A stretch of 14,005 nt of DNA from positions 1 to 14,005 of the forward strand of contig USEF01000025.1 in NCBI GenBank assembly GCA_900553475.1, read 5' to 3'. The position numbers and the translations under genes are program-made. Source of the stretch: an uncultured Collinsella sp. Lineage in GTDB: Bacteria > Actinomycetota > Coriobacteriia > Coriobacteriales > Coriobacteriaceae. The notes beneath the pieces were generated by a model, which saw only the letters and a list, made by a program, of their open reading frames with translations, was not told where the DNA came from and searched no databases. Shown here piece after piece: positions 1-7,217 of the stretch. Each line of letters starts with the position of its first letter. Position 1 is the first letter of the stretch.

Positions 1-3000
1 CTTAAGTCCTGTGTCGATAGCAGTACGGTCGGAGTTCTGCAGCACCTCCAGGTTGTAACCACAGCTTCGGACCGCCGGTTCGATGAGGTCGAAATGGATC
101 GGCGACATCTGCGGGCAGAGGATCGTGTAGTTTTTCTTCATTTCCTTCGTGAAATAAACACGGCTGTATGCGCTGGAAACGATCGGTTTATGGTAGTGGC
201 GCATCTCGCGCACGCGGATCGCGGCGATTAAGGAGCGCACACGGATACGTGCGGCGCCGAGGTTGTTGACCTCGTCGATCTTGAGCAGCGTATAAATTTT
301 GCCAGAGCGGGTCAGAATATCATTGACCTGATCCGTAGTAACTGCATCCAGACCGCATCCGAAGGAGTTGAGCTGGATCAGGTCCAGATCGTTGCGCATC
401 GTCACAAAACGGGCGACGGCGTACAGGCGGCTGTGGTACATCCACTGGTCGACGACGCGGATGGGGCGCTCGGGCTTCACGAGATGCGCGAGCGAATCCT
501 CGGTAAAGACCGCAAAGCCAAAGCTCGAAATAAGCTCGGGCAGGGCGTGGTTGATCTCGGGGTCGTTATGGTAAGGACGGCCGGCGAGTACGATGCCATG
601 GCCGCCGTGGTCCTCGACCCACTTAAGAGCCTCCTCGCCCATAGTCTGGATGTCCTCGTGGAAACGCGCATCGGCCTCAAAGGCAGCGTTGACGGCGGCA
701 TCGACCTCGGAGCGCGTGATTTTAGGACCGCGCACGCGACCGCGACCGGCCTCAGCATCGGCCACACGGTCGACGGCGAGCACCTGGTACAGGCGGCGCT
801 TGAGCTCGGTCTTGTCGTGATACGGCACAAACGGATACAGGAACTCGATGTTCTGCTCGCGGATCTCGTCAATATTGAGCGCCAGCGCCGTGGGGTAGCT
901 CATGACGATGGGGCAGTTATAGCAGTTGCCAGCCGTCGGATCCTCCTTGCGCTCCCAACGCACGCACGGCATCCAGATGAAGTCGACATCGCGGTCGATA
1001 AGGTTCATCACATGGCCGTGGCTCATCTTTGCCGGGTAGCACACGCTCTCGGACGGCATGGACTCGATGCCCGCCTGGTAGGTCTTTTTGCTCGACTGGT
1101 CGGACAGCTGCACGCTAAAGCCCAGGCGCGTAAAGAATGCATGCCAGAAGGGGTAGTTCTCGTACATGTTGAGCGCGCGCGGGATGCCGACGGTGCCGCG
1201 CGGGGCCTCGTCGGGGCTCAGCACCTCGCGGTTAAACAGCAACTCGTTTTTCTTTTTGAAGAGGTTGGGGGCCTCGGTCTTTTGCTTTTTGTGGCCGGCG
1301 CCCTTCTCGCAGCGGTTGCCGGTAATGAAGCGCCTGCCGCCGCCAAAGTCGTTGACGGTAAGCTGGCAGTTGTTAGAGCAACGACCGCAGCGGACATGCT
1401 TTTGCGTCACGGTGAGGTGTGCGATGTCCTCGGCCGAGAGGATGGTCGAGGTGCCGTCGGCGCCGGCGCGATCGCGGGCGAGCAAGGCCGCACCGTAGGC
1501 GCCCATGCAGCCGGCGATGTCGGGACGCACGGCATGAACGCCGGTGAGCTGCTCAAACGCGCGCAGCGTCGCATCGGACATAAAGGTGCCGCCCTGGACG
1601 ATCACCTGGCTGCCGATCTCCTTGGGGTCGCGCAGCTTAATGACCTTGAACAGGGCGTTCTTGATGACGGAATAGGACAGGCCGGCCGCAATGTCGCCCA
1701 CCGTGGCGCCTTCCTTTTGCGCCTGCTTGACGCGCGAGTTCATAAAGACCGTGCAGCGGCTGCCCAGGTCGACCGGGGCCTTGGCATGGATGGCAGCGTT
1801 TGCGAACGCGCGCACGTCCATATTCATAGAGACGGCGAAGCTCTCGATAAAGCTACCGCAACCCGACGAGCAGGCCTCGTTGAGCATGATGTGCTCGATC
1901 ACGCCGTCCTTGACGCGCAGGCACTTCATGTCCTGGCCGCCAATGTCCAGAATGAACTCGACGCCGGGCAGGAACGCCTTGGCGCCGCGCAGATGCGCGA
2001 CGGTCTCGATCTCGCCGGAGTCGGCCTTGAGGGCCTCGATGAGCAGCGCCTCGCCGTAGCCCGTGGTAGTCACGTGGCCGATGGTGCAACCGGCGGGAAT
2101 GTGGTTGTAGAAATCGGCCATGATGACCTTGGCCGTGCCCAGGATGTCGCCGTTGTTGTTGCCGTACCAGGTGTGCAGCAGCTGACCGTCCTCGCCCACG
2201 AGCGCGGCCTTCATGGTGGTGGAACCGGCGTCGATACCGATGAACACGCGGCCGGTGTAGCCTTCGAGCTTGCCCTTGGGGACGACTTCCTGGTCGTGGC
2301 GGGTTTTGAACTCGGCGAAGTCCTCGTCGGTGGCAAAGAGCGGATCCAGGCGCTCGACCTCGGCACCCTGTGTGTCGCCTAAGCTGTCGATGGCCTCGAT
2401 GAGCTGCGGGAACGTGCTGAGCTTGTTGGACTCGTGCGCCATGGCGGCGCCGCTCGCCACAAACAGGTGGGCGTTTTGGGGCACGATACGGTGTTCCTCG
2501 TCCAGGTTGAGCGTGAGGTAGAAGCGGTGGCGCAGCTCGGAGAGATACTGCAGCGGACCGCCCAGGAAGGCGACGTTGCCGCGGATGGGACGGCCGCACG
2601 CCAGGCCCGAGATGGTCTGGGTCACGACAGCCTGGAAGATGGAAGCGGCGACGTCCTCGGGACGGGCGCCTTCGTTGAGCAGCGGCTGCACGTCGGTCTT
2701 GGCAAAAACGCCGCAGCGGCTGGCGATGGGATAGATGGTGGTGGCGTTGGCCGCGAGTTCGTTAAGGCCGCTGGCGTCGGTGTGCAGCAGAGTGGCCATC
2801 TGGTCGATGAAGGCGCCCGTGCCGCCGGCGCAGGTGCCGTTCATGCGCTGCTCGATGCCGTTGTCGAAGTAGATGATCTTGGCGTCCTCGCCGCCCAGCT
2901 CGATGGCAACATCGGTGGCCGGGATGAGGGTCTCGACGGCACGCTTGCTGGCGATGACCTCCTGGACAAACTCCAGGTCGAGCCACTGGGACAGCAGCAG

Positions 3001-3447
3001 GCCGCCCGAGCCGGTAATGGCGCAGGTCATTTGGGCCGTCGGCAGCACGGTCGCGGCACCCTCGAACAGGTCGCGGGCGCAAGCGCGGACGTCGGTGTGG
3101 TGACGCTGGTACTTGGCGTAGACAATCTGGTTGTCGTCGTTGAGCACAGCGAGCTTAACGGTGGTGGAGCCCACGTCGATGCCCAGGTGCAGGTTGCCGC
3201 GGGCGGCCTCGGGGTTGAAGATCGCGCCTTCGGGGGCCTGGGCGGTGGCGGCTAGGGGCTCAGCGGCGGTGGCGGGCTCGCTAGCGACGGACGTCTCCCC
3301 TGCCGTTTTCTTGGCATCGGCAACTGCCTCAGCAACTTTCTCGGCAGCCGCGGTCGCGGCCTTCTGCGCGGCGTCCACCACGGCGGGCGCGGCCTCGCGT
3401 GCGGCAGCGACCACACGGTCTTTAATGCCCTCGACGAGTTTGCTCAT
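1..3447 (-). CDS. 2-hydroxyacyl-CoA dehydratase activase-like giant protein (partial, 3' end outside window)
   Basis: The frame is open for 1149 codons from an ATG at 3447 and is cut by the left edge, so the C-terminus is missing. Residues 1-80 are an Ala/Glu/Lys-rich tail. An ASKHA (BadF/BadG/BcrA/BcrD) ATPase domain follows, with the phosphate-binding motif GIDVGSTT near 89-96 and cysteines in NGTCAGGTGAF and SRCGVF. A second ASKHA domain starts near residue 400 (GIDAGSTT near 404-411), with cysteines in NEACSSGCGSF and SRCTVF. A Cys cluster (CGRCSNNC, about 687-694) and a DUF2229-type region from about 754 come next. In the family, activases use ATP to drive electron transfer from a [4Fe-4S] cluster held by such cysteines to 2-hydroxyacyl-CoA dehydratases. 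The role of these long two-ATPase versions is not established, so substrate and partner are unknown. The start is supported by AGGAGAG just upstream. The TetR gene ends 11 bp before it, suggesting co-transcription and control by that regulator. Confidence 0.93.
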   Translation of the reverse strand, partial: MSKLVEGIKDRVVAAAREAAPAVVDAAQKAATAAAEKVAEAVADAKKTAGETSVASEPATAAEPLAATAQAPEGAIFNPEAARGNLHLGIDVGSTTVKLAVLNDDNQIVYAKYQRHHTDVRACARDLFEGAATVLPTAQMTCAITGSGGLLLSQWLDLEFVQEVIASKRAVETLIPATDVAIELGGEDAKIIYFDNGIEQRMNGTCAGGTGAFIDQMATLLHTDASGLNELAANATTIYPIASRCGVFAKTDVQPLLNEGARPEDVAASIFQAVVTQTISGLACGRPIRGNVAFLGGPLQYLSELRHRFYLTLNLDEEHRIVPQNAHLFVASGAAMAHESNKLSTFPQLIEAIDSLGDTQGAEVERLDPLFATDEDFAEFKTRHDQEVVPKGKLEGYTGRVFIGIDAGSTTMKAALVGEDGQLLHTWYGNNNGDILGTAKVIMADFYNHIPAGCTIGHVTTTGYGEALLIEALKADSGEIETVAHLRGAKAFLPGVEFILDIGGQDMKCLRVKDGVIEHIMLNEACSSGCGSFIESFAVSMNMDVRAFANAAIHAKAPVDLGSRCTVFMNSRVKQAQKEGATVGDIAAGLSYSVIKNALFKVIKLRDPKEIGSQVIVQGGTFMSDATLRAFEQLTGVHAVRPDIAGCMGAYGAALLARDRAGADGTSTILSAEDIAHLTVTQKHVRCGRCSNNCQLTVNDFGGGRRFITGNRCEKGAGHKKQKTEAPNLFKKKNELLFNREVLSPDEAPRGTVGIPRALNMYENYPFWHAFFTRLGFSVQLSDQSSKKTYQAGIESMPSESVCYPAKMSHGHVMNLIDRDVDFIWMPCVRWERKEDPTAGNCYNCPIVMSYPTALALNIDEIREQNIEFLYPFVPYHDKTELKRRLYQVLAVDRVADAEAGRGRVRGPKITRSEVDAAVNAAFEADARFHEDIQTMGEEALKWVEDHGGHGIVLAGRPYHNDPEINHALPELISSFGFAVFTEDSLAHLVKPERPIRVVDQWMYHSRLYAVARFVTMRNDLDLIQLNSFGCGLDAVTTDQVNDILTRSGKIYTLLKIDEVNNLGAARIRVRSLIAAIRVREMRHYHKPIVSSAYSRVYFTKEMKKNYTILCPQMSPIHFDLIEPAVRSCGYNLEVLQNSDRTAIDTGLK

Positions 3448-3458
3448 TGTCTCTCCTC

Positions 3459-4169
3459 TTAGTTGTTGGACTCGACGGTTGCGGTGGTGTCGACCGCGTC
3501 CTCGAGCTGCAGATTCAATAGCTTCATGCCGTATTCCGGCACGTTGATATCGATGGGTTGGCCATACAGGTCGCCGGGGCGCACAAAGGCGATAACCGTC
3601 ATAATGCGCGCCATGGTCTCGGGCGATTCGGTGAGCCCACGCTCAAACCAACGCTGAATCAGGCCGACCTCGGCACTCACGACGTAGGTGACGTAGTAGT
3701 CAAAGAAGGTGCCCAGCGCCAAGCCCAAAATGCCCGTCTGTGCACGCGGCACCACGGCCTCGCGTGCGGTATCGATGATCTTTTTAATAAAGGCGGGGTC
3801 GCCGCCCGGGCCCAGCAGGGCCCCGATAAGGTCGCGATTAGCCGCAAGATAGCGCAGCAGCTCAACCGAACCGGGTGCCGGCTCAAGATCATCGATGTTG
3901 TGATAGAGGTCGGGCAGCTGAGCTGCGGTGATGAGCTCAATGCGCTCACGGATCTCGGCCAGCAAGCCGTCCTCGATTTGATTGATAAAGTCGGGGATAT
4001 CGCGGTAATGCGAATAGAACGTGCGACGCGTAAGGCCAGCGCGCTCGGTGAGCGACGCGACATTAATGCGCGAAAGGTCGCCGCTTTCGGCAAGCTCGCT
4101 AGCAAGTGCCTGGCGAAGGGCACGCTGCGAGCGAAGGGACCGGCGATCGCATTTCTCGAGCTGGGACAA
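3459..4169 (-). CDS. TetR/AcrR-family transcriptional regulator, TTG start
   Basis: A 236-residue protein with the typical N-terminal TetR DNA-binding domain. After a basic start, helices at about 12-30 lead into the helix-turn-helix at about 34-54 (NVASLTERAGLTRRTFYSHY), followed by the helix that continues into the ligand-binding half. The C-terminal half is helical and does not point to a ligand. The start is TTG at 4169, chosen because AAGGAGGA lies 4 nt upstream and no better ATG fits the domain start. The stop lies 11 bp before the activase ATG, so the two are probably co-transcribed. Two dyads lie in the promoter region (4192-4207 and 4221-4235), which suggests autorepression and therefore control of the activase. 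The inducer is unknown. Confidence 0.92.
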   Translation of the reverse strand: MSQLEKCDRRSLRSQRALRQALASELAESGDLSRINVASLTERAGLTRRTFYSHYRDIPDFINQIEDGLLAEIRERIELITAAQLPDLYHNIDDLEPAPGSVELLRYLAANRDLIGALLGPGGDPAFIKKIIDTAREAVVPRAQTGILGLALGTFFDYYVTYVVSAEVGLIQRWFERGLTESPETMARIMTVIAFVRPGDLYGQPIDINVPEYGMKLLNLQLEDAVDTTATVESNN

Positions 4170-4191
4170 GCGTCCTCCTTGTTACTCAGCC

Positions 4192-4235
4192 TGTGCGCTA
4201 TTGCACAGTGCGAGTATTATTGCACACCGTGTGCA
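4192..4235 (-). promoter_or_regulatory. Candidate operators and promoter of the TetR-activase unit
   Basis: A 15-bp perfect dyad, TGCACACCGTGTGCA (7-1-7), lies at 4221-4235. A looser one, TGTGC-6-GCACA, lies at 4192-4207. TATTGCACA occurs as a direct repeat at 4199-4207 and 4218-4226, 19 bp apart. On the minus strand a -10-like TAATAC sits beside the perfect dyad, so a bound regulator would occlude the promoter. No consensus -35 is evident, so the promoter call is weaker than the dyads. Autoregulation by the adjacent TetR protein is inferred from position. Confidence 0.55.
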
Positions 4236-4290
4236 TCAACACGTAAAGGCAATATTTGGGATGTGACGAAGGGGCAATCCTTTTGTCGCA

Positions 4291-5154
4291 TTATTCGATG
4301 ATGGTGCAGGAGTTCTGCTTATGCATGGTGGCGAGCATGTGTTTGGGGACGGCGTGAACCATGCAACTGCCGATGGTCGCACTAGCGGCGGCCTTAGCTG
4401 CATCGCTTGCGTTTTTGGTCGCGTAGCTGTGGCGGAAGCGCTTGAGCATGGCAATGTCGTTGCCGCCGTCGCCGTAAACCGCGACCTCGTCCTCGGCAAT
4501 ACCGTAGTAGCCCGCCAGCCAGGCCACGCTCTCGCCCTTGTTGCACGCCACGTCCGTGATCTCAAACATCACCGGATCGAACGGTGCGTTGACCACGCGG
4601 TCCGATCGCTCGGCCAGATATGCCTTAAGGTCGCGCTCCAGCTCGGACGAGATCACGCGACAGTTAATCTTGCACACGTCATGGCGCAGGATGTCACCGA
4701 TCGACTGATCGAAATATTGCTCCTCGTGATACCCCCCACGTGCACGCATGCCGCGCATCACGATGCGCTTGATAGGACTGTCCTTTTTAAAGCCCGCCTG
4801 GTGCATCTCGAACGAACCGCTCGAGAACATGCCATCGGGCGTGGAGCAATCAAAGCAAATGTCCGGGAACGCCTTGAGCAGCTCCTCGGTAATCTGCGGA
4901 TCGATGGTCCAGGTCTTGAGCACCTCGCCATGGCTGTCGCGCACGATGGACCCGTTGGAGCAGCAGGCGTCAAGCGCCAGGCCCGTAAAGCCATGCTCGC
5001 CGATCGGCAGCGTCGAGCGTCCGGTCGCGGGAACCACATGCAAGCCAGCCTCGGTCAGCTCGCGAATGGCACGGCGGATGGTCCCATCCGCCTCATGCAG
5101 GGCGTTCAGCAGCGTTCCGTCTAAGTCACTCGCAAACATCTTGATCATGGGCAT
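4291..5154 (-). CDS. Cof-type HAD-IIB phosphatase
   Basis: A 287-residue haloacid dehalogenase superfamily protein. Motif I is DLDGTLL at 10-16, with the nucleophile Asp10 and general acid Asp12. Motif II is the Thr in VPATGRST. A Lys lies in the NKGESV stretch, and motif IV is GDGGNDIAM near 225-233, which binds Mg2+. The large cap between motifs II and III is typical of subclass IIB (Cof/YbiV-like). Family members dephosphorylate sugar phosphates, FMN or pyridoxal phosphate, and the substrate cannot be told from sequence. Two ATGs compete: 5154 (AAGGAG 4-5 nt upstream) and 5148 (about 10 nt upstream). The difference is two residues. A likely own promoter lies just upstream, and a 121-bp gap separates it from the TetR gene, so it is probably a single-gene unit. 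Confidence 0.93.
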   Translation of the reverse strand: MPMIKMFASDLDGTLLNALHEADGTIRRAIRELTEAGLHVVPATGRSTLPIGEHGFTGLALDACCSNGSIVRDSHGEVLKTWTIDPQITEELLKAFPDICFDCSTPDGMFSSGSFEMHQAGFKKDSPIKRIVMRGMRARGGYHEEQYFDQSIGDILRHDVCKINCRVISSELERDLKAYLAERSDRVVNAPFDPVMFEITDVACNKGESVAWLAGYYGIAEDEVAVYGDGGNDIAMLKRFRHSYATKNASDAAKAAASATIGSCMVHAVPKHMLATMHKQNSCTIIE

Positions 5155-5176
5155 GCCTCTCCTTCGTCTGCACGAT

Positions 5177-5204
5177 ATTGTAGACGAGAACGGGCGCGCC
5201 CCAA
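5177..5204 (-). promoter_or_regulatory. Probable promoter of the HAD phosphatase gene
   Basis: On the minus strand a near-consensus -10, TACAAT (5182-5177), is preceded at 16 bp by TTGGGG (5204-5199) as a weak -35. The predicted transcript would start near 5170 and leave a leader of about 16 nt with the AAGGAG site. The -35 lies within the hairpin that ends the upstream P-II remnant. Confidence 0.4.
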
Positions 5205-5219
5205 GAGAGGCACGCCCGT
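5190..5219 (-). terminator. GC-rich hairpin, possible weak terminator after the P-II remnant
   Basis: On the minus strand ACGGGCGTGCC (5219-5209) pairs with GGCGCGCCCGT (5200-5190): 11 bp with one G-U pair and an 8-nt loop. It is followed by TCTCGTCT, a poor U tract. It sits 17 bp after the stop of the P-II fragment, so it may be the old glnB terminator. It would also serve the HD/CmpB-like unit. Confidence 0.5.
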
Positions 5220-5235
5220 CAGGCGAAAGATTGTC

Positions 5236-5330
5236 CTACACCGCAGAGGGGCCATGTTCGCCGGTGCGGATGCGGATAACCTCCTCGACCGGCTCGACCC
5301 AAATCTTGCCGTCTCCAACGGCACCGCAAT
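5236..5330 (-). pseudogene. glnB: C-terminal remnant of a nitrogen regulatory protein P-II gene
   Basis: The last ~30 codons before a TAG at 5236-5238 encode GDGKIWVEPVEEVIRIRTG followed by EHGPSAV. This matches the C-terminal signature and end of GlnB/GlnK proteins, which sense 2-oxoglutarate and ATP/ADP and control nitrogen uptake and assimilation. The Ser/Thr that usually stands four residues before the GDG glycine is Cys here. Upstream of about 5330 none of the three minus-strand frames resembles P-II, and no start codon with a ribosome site can supply the missing ~80 residues (a full P-II is about 112). The open frame continues upstream only as out-of-frame CmpB-like sequence. The simplest reading is a truncated gene left by a deletion that joined the CmpB-like gene to the P-II 3' end. 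Confidence 0.75.
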
Positions 5331-5408
5331 CTTGGAAACGGCGCGGCAACGGGCGCGAAACCAACGGGAAATACGCGAGCAAGGAAGCCGCGAGCGCGCC
5401 CGTCCCGG

Positions 5409-6428
5409 CTAGCGCCGGAACAGCTCGCGGGCTCGGTCGCGGAGGTCGGTAGCTCGGATGACGCCCTCGTAGCGGTTGATACGCAAGCGCGGGAAGGCAT
5501 TGAAGAAGCGCAGGTCGCGGCGGCTGAGTGACACGCTCGGCACCGGACGGCTTATGCCCTTGCCGGCAAGGCGACGACTGAGCGACGGACGCGGCATGCT
5601 CGGCGCGGCATCGGCCACGCGGCGGGCAGCAAGTGCCAGGCCGCGAGCACCATCCGCGATAAACGTCGGCATCGAAGCCTTCTCGCACAGGGCATCGAGC
5701 GCGGCGTCACCCAGCTCGGCCAGCCACGCGTTAACGGCACGGCTGCGGATATGCGTCTGCGCCACCGAGTCGATCGCCGAATCGGGAATACGTTCAAGCA
5801 TGGAATCAGACGCATCGGCAAGCGACTCGTTGATGCGGTCGGCAAGGTCGGCCCGGACGCGCTCCAACTGATCAGACAGGCGGCGCCAGCTGGCCAAAGA
5901 GCACACTGCGTCGACCATCATCGCGACCGCGACGATAAAGGCGGACAGCCGCACAATCAGCACCGGCAGATGGCCAAGCAGCCCCAGCAATGCCGGCTCC
6001 ACTAAACGGCAAATGCACAACGCACCCAAGCCAAACGCGCAGGCCCAGTACAGACAGATGCGTCCGTGCAGGTTAAACGGCAGGTGCGAATAGTCCCAAA
6101 AGCGAGCGCCCGTTGTTTTTTCCAGCAGCACGCCTACGCTGTACTCAATCACGCTGCATACGAGCGCTGCAGCGACAAACTGGCTCGGGGCATCCGGAAT
6201 CCCGCGCAACAGCAGCCAGCAGGCAATGCCGCCCACACCATAGATAGGACAACACGGCCCCAGCAAAAAGCCGCTGTTGGCAAATCGTCCGTGATTGAGC
6301 ATGGCGCAGACCGTCGACTCCCACGCCCAGCCGCAAAACCCGTAAAAGGCAAACGAGAGCACCAGTGCCGAAAGCGGGCAGACGGCAAGCGTCGCGCCGC
6401 CAAACGCCATGTCAATCGCGGTCCCCAC
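5409..6428 (-). CDS. CmpB-like membrane protein (putative ABC-transporter type IV family), GTG start
   Basis: A 339-residue protein. The N-terminal ~185 residues are membrane-embedded, with hydrophobic stretches at about 16-40, 60-76, 83-103, 122-142, 143-158 and 162-180. It carries the conserved family motifs FYGFCGWAWES (28-38), GFLLGPCCPIYGVG (53-66) and WDYSHLPFNLHGRICL (111-126). The remainder is a soluble, charged, helical domain ending in FPRLRINRYEG, like the tail of other members. Despite the family name, no ATPase partner is nearby and the function is unknown. The start is GTG at 6428, 3 bp after the stop of the HD gene, with AGGAGAG about 10 nt upstream. The next in-frame ATG (6410) has no ribosome site. 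Translational coupling with the HD gene is likely. Confidence 0.88.
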   Translation of the reverse strand: MGTAIDMAFGGATLAVCPLSALVLSFAFYGFCGWAWESTVCAMLNHGRFANSGFLLGPCCPIYGVGGIACWLLLRGIPDAPSQFVAAALVCSVIEYSVGVLLEKTTGARFWDYSHLPFNLHGRICLYWACAFGLGALCICRLVEPALLGLLGHLPVLIVRLSAFIVAVAMMVDAVCSLASWRRLSDQLERVRADLADRINESLADASDSMLERIPDSAIDSVAQTHIRSRAVNAWLAELGDAALDALCEKASMPTFIADGARGLALAARRVADAAPSMPRPSLSRRLAGKGISRPVPSVSLSRRDLRFFNAFPRLRINRYEGVIRATDLRDRARELFRR

Positions 6429-6431
6429 CGT

Positions 6432-6989
6432 CTACTCTCTCCTCTTTTCGCTCGAATCTTTGCTCGAGCCGTCACTCGAGCCCTCGTTCGAATCGTTCGC
6501 GCCGCCTTTGCGCGGTAGACGGCAGGCGACCGTCTCGCGCAGAGCACACCATTTATCCGCCAGGCACACAATCCATGCCTCACGACACGTCGGCGGCACT
6601 GGCACCAGCGGAAACATATGGCGCACGATAATATTCCGCTCGCGCGACGTCAGTTCAAAATCTTCCTCGGCACGCGCCAGGGCAAAAAACGGGTGGCGAA
6701 AGCCATGCAGCCGATGGCTTGGATCGGGATCGTGCCAGTCATAGAGAAAGTAATCGTGCAGCAGGGCTCCGCGCAGCAACGAAGCACGGTCGACCGAAAT
6801 GCCAGCACGGCCCAAGCACTCGGCAAAGGACAGGCTCGCCCGCGCTACCGAAGTCACATGTGCATAGACCGTCACGTCGCCATGTTGGATAAACTCGCGC
6901 GTCAGGTCCAGACGGCCCGCCTGTGCCAGTTGACGGGCAGCATGGTCTACTTCGCACGCGATGTTCTCGGCACGAACGACATCGGACAT
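6432..6989 (-). CDS. HD-domain phosphohydrolase
   Basis: A 185-residue protein from the ATG at 6989, chosen because GGAGG lies 5-6 nt upstream; in-frame codons further upstream back to 7061 have no ribosome site. HD-superfamily metal ligands are visible: His44 (YAHVTSVA), His78-Asp79 (LLHDYF), His99 (FRHPF), His124 (VRHMFP) and Asp145 (CLADKW). This H-HD-H-H-D order is seen in small HD phosphohydrolases acting on nucleotides or phosphate esters; the substrate is unknown. The last ~25 residues are a Ser/Asp/Lys-rich low-complexity tail (GSSDGSSKDSSEKRRE), probably disordered. It is 3 bp upstream of the CmpB-like gene, suggesting the two act together. The upstream gene is divergent. Confidence 0.88.
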   Translation of the reverse strand: MSDVVRAENIACEVDHAARQLAQAGRLDLTREFIQHGDVTVYAHVTSVARASLSFAECLGRAGISVDRASLLRGALLHDYFLYDWHDPDPSHRLHGFRHPFFALARAEEDFELTSRERNIIVRHMFPLVPVPPTCREAWIVCLADKWCALRETVACRLPRKGGANDSNEGSSDGSSKDSSEKRRE

Positions 6990-7217
6990 GCTGCCTCCTT
7001 CCAGCGACTCACAGCGGCAAGCCACGGCTTGTGCACAATCGATAAAAACATCATGGAACACATCAGTATGGCATCGGACAAAACGTTTTGCCCCGCCAGT
7101 TGGCGAATTACCGCGCCGCCGTCACATATCAAACGCCAAAATGTGCGAGACTGTCTTGTGCAATTGTGTCGGCCGAGGGAGCGCCGGCGCTCGATTCGCA
7201 TGGAGTAACCCACAACG
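6990..7217. other. Divergent intergenic region between the HD and DXS-like genes
   Basis: This 228-bp gap must hold both divergent promoters, but no convincing -35/-10 pair could be picked on either strand. Two perfect palindromes are visible: TTGTGCACAA (7029-7038) and CAAAACGTTTTG (7079-7090). TGTGCAAT also occurs at 7157-7164, resembling the half-site in the TetR operators. No protein-coding gene is supported. Confidence 0.4.

Noticed and set aside
433..2382. 649-codon open frame on the plus strand
   Set aside because: It lies entirely opposite the activase. The translation is low-complexity and resembles no family, as expected for the antisense of a high-GC gene whose codons avoid TTA, CTA and TCA.
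5219..5688. Longer minus-strand open frames (150 and 93 codons) covering the P-II fragment
   Set aside because: Upstream of about 5330 these frames are shadows of the CmpB-like gene or unrelated sequence; only the last ~30 codons of one frame show P-II similarity.
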